From positions 1 through 8,747 of the forward strand of contig CAMDRY010000114.1 in NCBI GenBank assembly GCA_945906975.1: a DNA stretch of 8,747 nucleotides, written 5' to 3'. Position numbers and translations under genes: made by a program. Below, in pieces: positions 6,430-8,747 of this stretch. Each line of letters begins with the position of its first letter. Within the stretch, counting starts at the first letter, position 1. This DNA comes from Bordetella parapertussis (GTDB lineage: Bacteria; Pseudomonadota; Gammaproteobacteria; Burkholderiales; SG8-39). The notes below the pieces were generated by a model. It worked only from the letters and a program-made list of their open reading frames with translations, was not told where the DNA came from and searched no databases.

Positions 6430-6457
6430 AAAAAAGGCAGCCGAGGCTGCCTTTTTT
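6430..6457. terminator. Symmetric (bidirectional) intrinsic terminator after hppA
   Basis: A run of six A (6430-6435) is followed by GGCAGC, a CGAG loop and GCTGCC, then six T (6452-6457). The stem is a perfect GC-rich inverted repeat, and each strand ends in a T-run, so it can work in both directions. On the minus strand it lies 14 bases after the hppA stop and is the clear terminator of hppA. It isolates hppA from the Mrr-like gene downstream. Confidence 0.92.
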
Positions 6458-6471
6458 GCGGGGAAAACCGC

Positions 6472-8541
6472 TTATAGCAAAGGCACGACCAGCAGCGCCA
6501 CGATGTTGATGATTTTGATCAACGGGTTCACCGCCGGGCCGGCGGTGTCCTTGTACGGGTCGCCCACGGTGTCGCCGGTGACGGCGGCCTTGTGCGCATC
6601 CGAACCCTTGCCGCCGTAATGGCCGTCTTCAATGTATTTCTTGGCGTTGTCCCAGGCGCCACCACCGGTGGTCATCGAGATGGCGACAAAAATACCGGTA
6701 ACGATGGAACCCATCAACACGCCGCCCAAGGCGACCGGGCCAAGGGCGAGGCCGACTACGATGGGTACCGCAACGGGCAGCAACGAAGGAACGATCATTT
6801 CCTTGATCGCCGCCTTGGTCAGCATGTCCACCGCCACGCCGTACTCGGGTTTCGCGGTGCCTTCCATGATGCCGGGGATTTCCTTGAACTGGCGGCGCAC
6901 TTCAATCACCACCGAGCCGGCTGCGCGGCCCACCGCCTCCATCGCCATCGCAGCGAACATGTAGGGAATCAGACCGCCGATCAACAGGCCGATGACCACC
7001 ATGTGGTTCGACAGGTCAAAGGACACCACCTTGCCCGCGGCCTCAAGGGCGTGGGTGTAATCGGCAAACAGCACCAGCGCGGCGAGCGCGGCCGAGCCAA
7101 TGGCGTAACCCTTGGTCACCGCCTTGGTGGTGTTGCCCACCGCATCGAGCGGGTCGGTGATGGCGCGCACCGAGTCGGGCAGCTTGGCCATCTCGGCGAT
7201 ACCACCGGCGTTGTCGGTGATGGGACCGTAGGCATCCAGCGCAACGATGATCCCGGCCATGGACAGCATCGAGGTCGCGGCGATGGCGATGCCGTAAAGA
7301 CCACCCAGCTTGTAGGCGAGCAGGATGGACACGCAAACCGACAGAACCGGCCAGGCGCAGGACTTCATCGAGATGCCGATGCCGGCGATGATGTTGGTGG
7401 CATGGCCCGTGGTTGACGCCTGCGCAACGTGGCGCACCGGCGCGTACTCGGTCGCGGTGTAGTACTCGGTGATCACCACCATCAGTGCGGTCAATACCAG
7501 ACCGACCATGGCGGCGCCCCACAGGTGCCACACGGTGATCAGGCGCTTGCCGTCGCCCATATCGAAGGGCACGCTCTTCAGCACATCACCCATAATCCAG
7601 TCGGTGATGAAGAAGAAGGCAATCGCCGAGAGCACACCGGCGACGATGAGGCCCTTGTAGAGGGCGTTCATGATTTTCGAGCCCGGCGTGGCTTTCACAA
7701 ACATGCAACCGATGACCGAGGCGATGATGGAGAAGCCGCCAAGAACCAGCGGATAAATCACCGCTGCGGAGGTTTCCGTTTTGACCATCAGCGCGCCGAG
7801 GATCATCGTGGCGATCAGCGTCACGGCGTAGGTCTCGAACAGATCGGCCGCCATGCCGGCGCAGTCACCAACGTTGTCGCCGACGTTATCGGCGATCACC
7901 GCCGGATTGCGCGGGTCGTCTTCGGGGATGCCCGCTTCGACCTTGCCCACCAGATCGGCGCCGACGTCAGCACCCTTGGTGAAGATGCCGCCGCCAAGAC
8001 GCGCAAAAATCGAGATCAGCGAACCACCAAAACCAAAACCGACCAGCGGTTTGATCACGTCGGCCAGCGGCGCACCGTGCGCACCGGAGGTGACCAGGAT
8101 GGCGTAATAGCCGGCAACACCCAGCAGGCCAAGTCCAACCACCAGCATGCCGGTGATGGCACCGCCGCGAAAGGCAACCTGCAAGGCCTCGTTAAGGCCT
8201 GTGCGGGCCGCCTCGGCGGTGCGCACGTTGGCGCGAACCGAAATATTCATACCGATGTAACCGGTGGCGCCAGAGAGCACCGCGCCGAGCAAAAAGCCCC
8301 AGGCGGTGGCCCAACCCAGACCGGGCACCAGACCGACGACAAGAAACAGAATTGCGCCCACTATGCCGATGGTGGTGTATTGGCGGTTGAGATAGGCCAT
8401 GGCACCGGCCTGGATCGCCGCAGCGATCTCACGCATACGGTCGTTGCCGGTGGGCAGGGCGAGAATCCACTTGGTGGACACCGCGCCGTAGATAATCGCG
8501 AACAAAGAGCACGCGAGCGCGAACCAAAGGCCTGCAGTCAT
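6472..8541 (-). CDS. hppA: K+-independent membrane-bound proton-pumping pyrophosphatase
   Basis: This enzyme hydrolyses inorganic pyrophosphate and pumps protons across the inner membrane. At 689 residues it has the normal bacterial length, and hydrophobic segments throughout fit the expected 16 membrane helices. Substrate and metal-binding motifs are intact. They include [16 protein letters not shown] at 187-202, [12 protein letters not shown] at 218-229, [15 protein letters not shown] at 436-450 and, near the C-terminus, [14 protein letters not shown] at 656-669. In [10 protein letters not shown] (469-478), K473 and T476 occupy the positions that are Ala and Gly in K+-dependent enzymes. This identifies the K+-independent, H+-pumping subfamily. 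The ATG at 8541 is preceded by AGGGAG at 5-base spacing. The gene stands alone, with its own promoter candidate upstream and a strong terminator downstream. Such pumps conserve energy from pyrophosphate released in biosynthesis. Confidence 0.97.
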   Translation of the reverse strand: MTAGLWFALACSLFAIIYGAVSTKWILALPTGNDRMREIAAAIQAGAMAYLNRQYTTIGIVGAILFLVVGLVPGLGWATAWGFLLGAVLSGATGYIGMNISVRANVRTAEAARTGLNEALQVAFRGGAITGMLVVGLGLLGVAGYYAILVTSGAHGAPLADVIKPLVGFGFGGSLISIFARLGGGIFTKGADVGADLVGKVEAGIPEDDPRNPAVIADNVGDNVGDCAGMAADLFETYAVTLIATMILGALMVKTETSAAVIYPLVLGGFSIIASVIGCMFVKATPGSKIMNALYKGLIVAGVLSAIAFFFITDWIMGDVLKSVPFDMGDGKRLITVWHLWGAAMVGLVLTALMVVITEYYTATEYAPVRHVAQASTTGHATNIIAGIGISMKSCAWPVLSVCVSILLAYKLGGLYGIAIAATSMLSMAGIIVALDAYGPITDNAGGIAEMAKLPDSVRAITDPLDAVGNTTKAVTKGYAIGSAALAALVLFADYTHALEAAGKVVSFDLSNHMVVIGLLIGGLIPYMFAAMAMEAVGRAAGSVVIEVRRQFKEIPGIMEGTAKPEYGVAVDMLTKAAIKEMIVPSLLPVAVPIVVGLALGPVALGGVLMGSIVTGIFVAISMTTGGGAWDNAKKYIEDGHYGGKGSDAHKAAVTGDTVGDPYKDTAGPAVNPLIKIINIVALLVVPLL

Positions 8542-8546
8542 AATTT

Positions 8547-8552
8547 CTCCCT
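8547..8552 (-). promoter_or_regulatory. Strong Shine-Dalgarno sequence of hppA
   Basis: The minus strand reads AGGGAG, five bases (AAATT), then ATG at 8541. It is the best ribosome site in the window apart from that of the Mrr-like gene, and it fits a highly expressed membrane enzyme. It confirms the start. Confidence 0.8.
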
Positions 8553-8571
8553 AGACTTGATGAATAATTTG

Positions 8572-8584
8572 ATCGGCGGCCGAT
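8572..8584. repeat. 13-bp palindrome in the hppA leader
   Basis: ATCGGC at 8572-8577 and GCCGAT at 8579-8584 are perfect inverted arms around a single central G. The site lies 31-43 bases upstream of the hppA start and downstream of its promoter candidate. It could bind a dimeric regulator, but no known operator is recognised. Confidence 0.4.
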
Positions 8585-8637
8585 TCTTTAGCTGGCTGTC
8601 GGCAGACCGGCGGATGACTTGTGCTTGTTAGCGCAAA

Positions 8638-8646
8638 ATTATAGCA
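8638..8646 (-). promoter_or_regulatory. Extended -10 promoter candidate for hppA
   Basis: The minus strand reads TGCTATAAT (complement of 8638-8646), a perfect TATAAT with the TGn extension that allows recognition without a good -35. The hexamer at the ideal -35 position (complement of 8661-8666, ATCCTG) is poor, and a TTGACC (complement of 8669-8674) is too far, at 25 bases. Initiation near 8631 would give a leader of about 90 bases. The remaining 8647-8747 holds no recognisable gene. Confidence 0.5.
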
Positions 8647-8747
8647 GCCCGGACACCCTCCAGGATAGGGTCAAGGCTTTAGGCTTGCGGGAGTTCGCCC
8701 CGGCTTGCCCGGGAAAGCCCGCTTTGGCACCCGGGGGCAGGGCAATT

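Noticed and set aside
6294..6431. A longer N-terminus for the Mrr-like protein starting at 6431
   Set aside because: The extension begins inside the bidirectional terminator stem region and has no membrane or domain character. A strong Shine-Dalgarno sequence supports GTG 6293 instead.
7429..8631. A 400-codon open frame on the plus strand opposite hppA, with other long frames at 6592-7416
   Set aside because: Composition is His/Gly/Asp/Gln-rich and repetitive, as expected for the antisense of a GC-rich membrane-protein gene. It lies wholly opposite a certain gene, with no family motif.
8647..8747. End of a neighbouring gene at the right edge
   Set aside because: All frames on both strands are short and Pro/Gly-rich, with no recognisable motif. 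One minus frame ends inside the promoter candidate. Too little sequence is present to support a gene.

Overview
The window reads as ordinary chromosomal sequence of a GC-rich proteobacterium. The MutL and MiaA proteins resemble beta/gammaproteobacterial forms. MutL carries the metal-dependent endonuclease motif that the E. coli protein lacks. A K+-independent proton-pumping pyrophosphatase is also present, as is common in environmental and chemolithotrophic lineages. The genus cannot be named from sequence alone. No tRNA, rRNA, CRISPR array, insertion sequence or phage gene was seen, and no gene-free stretch exceeds about 225 bases.

Layout. Positions 1-309 (+) hold the C-terminal end of an N-acetylmuramoyl-L-alanine amidase. 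A DedA-family membrane protein follows on the minus strand (453-1094). It is divergent from mutL (1218-3038, +), and miaA (3201-4154, +) comes next. Amidase-mutL-miaA is a fragment of the conserved amiB-mutL-miaA-hfq order of gammaproteobacteria. Here dedA interrupts it, and hfq is not found immediately after miaA. A GC-rich perfect hairpin separates miaA from the convergent minus-strand block.

The minus-strand block (4253-8541) contains three likely transcription units. One is a two-gene operon: a SAM-methyltransferase-like protein with an apparent signal peptide (4693-5505), overlapping by 4 bp a small membrane methyltransferase of the isoprenylcysteine carboxyl methyltransferase type (4253-4696). 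The second is a small protein with two membrane helices and an Mrr/restriction-endonuclease-like domain (5727-6293). The third is hppA (6472-8541), which has a strong Shine-Dalgarno sequence, an extended -10 promoter candidate and a symmetric intrinsic terminator.

The housekeeping functions are mismatch repair (MutL), tRNA A37 prenylation (MiaA), cell-wall hydrolysis (amidase), membrane homeostasis (DedA) and pyrophosphate-driven proton export (HppA). No clear new defence or mobile system was found. The least explained items are the exported methyltransferase pair, the membrane-anchored Mrr-like protein with an altered catalytic motif, an octanucleotide tandem repeat, and strong hairpins in the mutL-miaA and miaA-downstream gaps.
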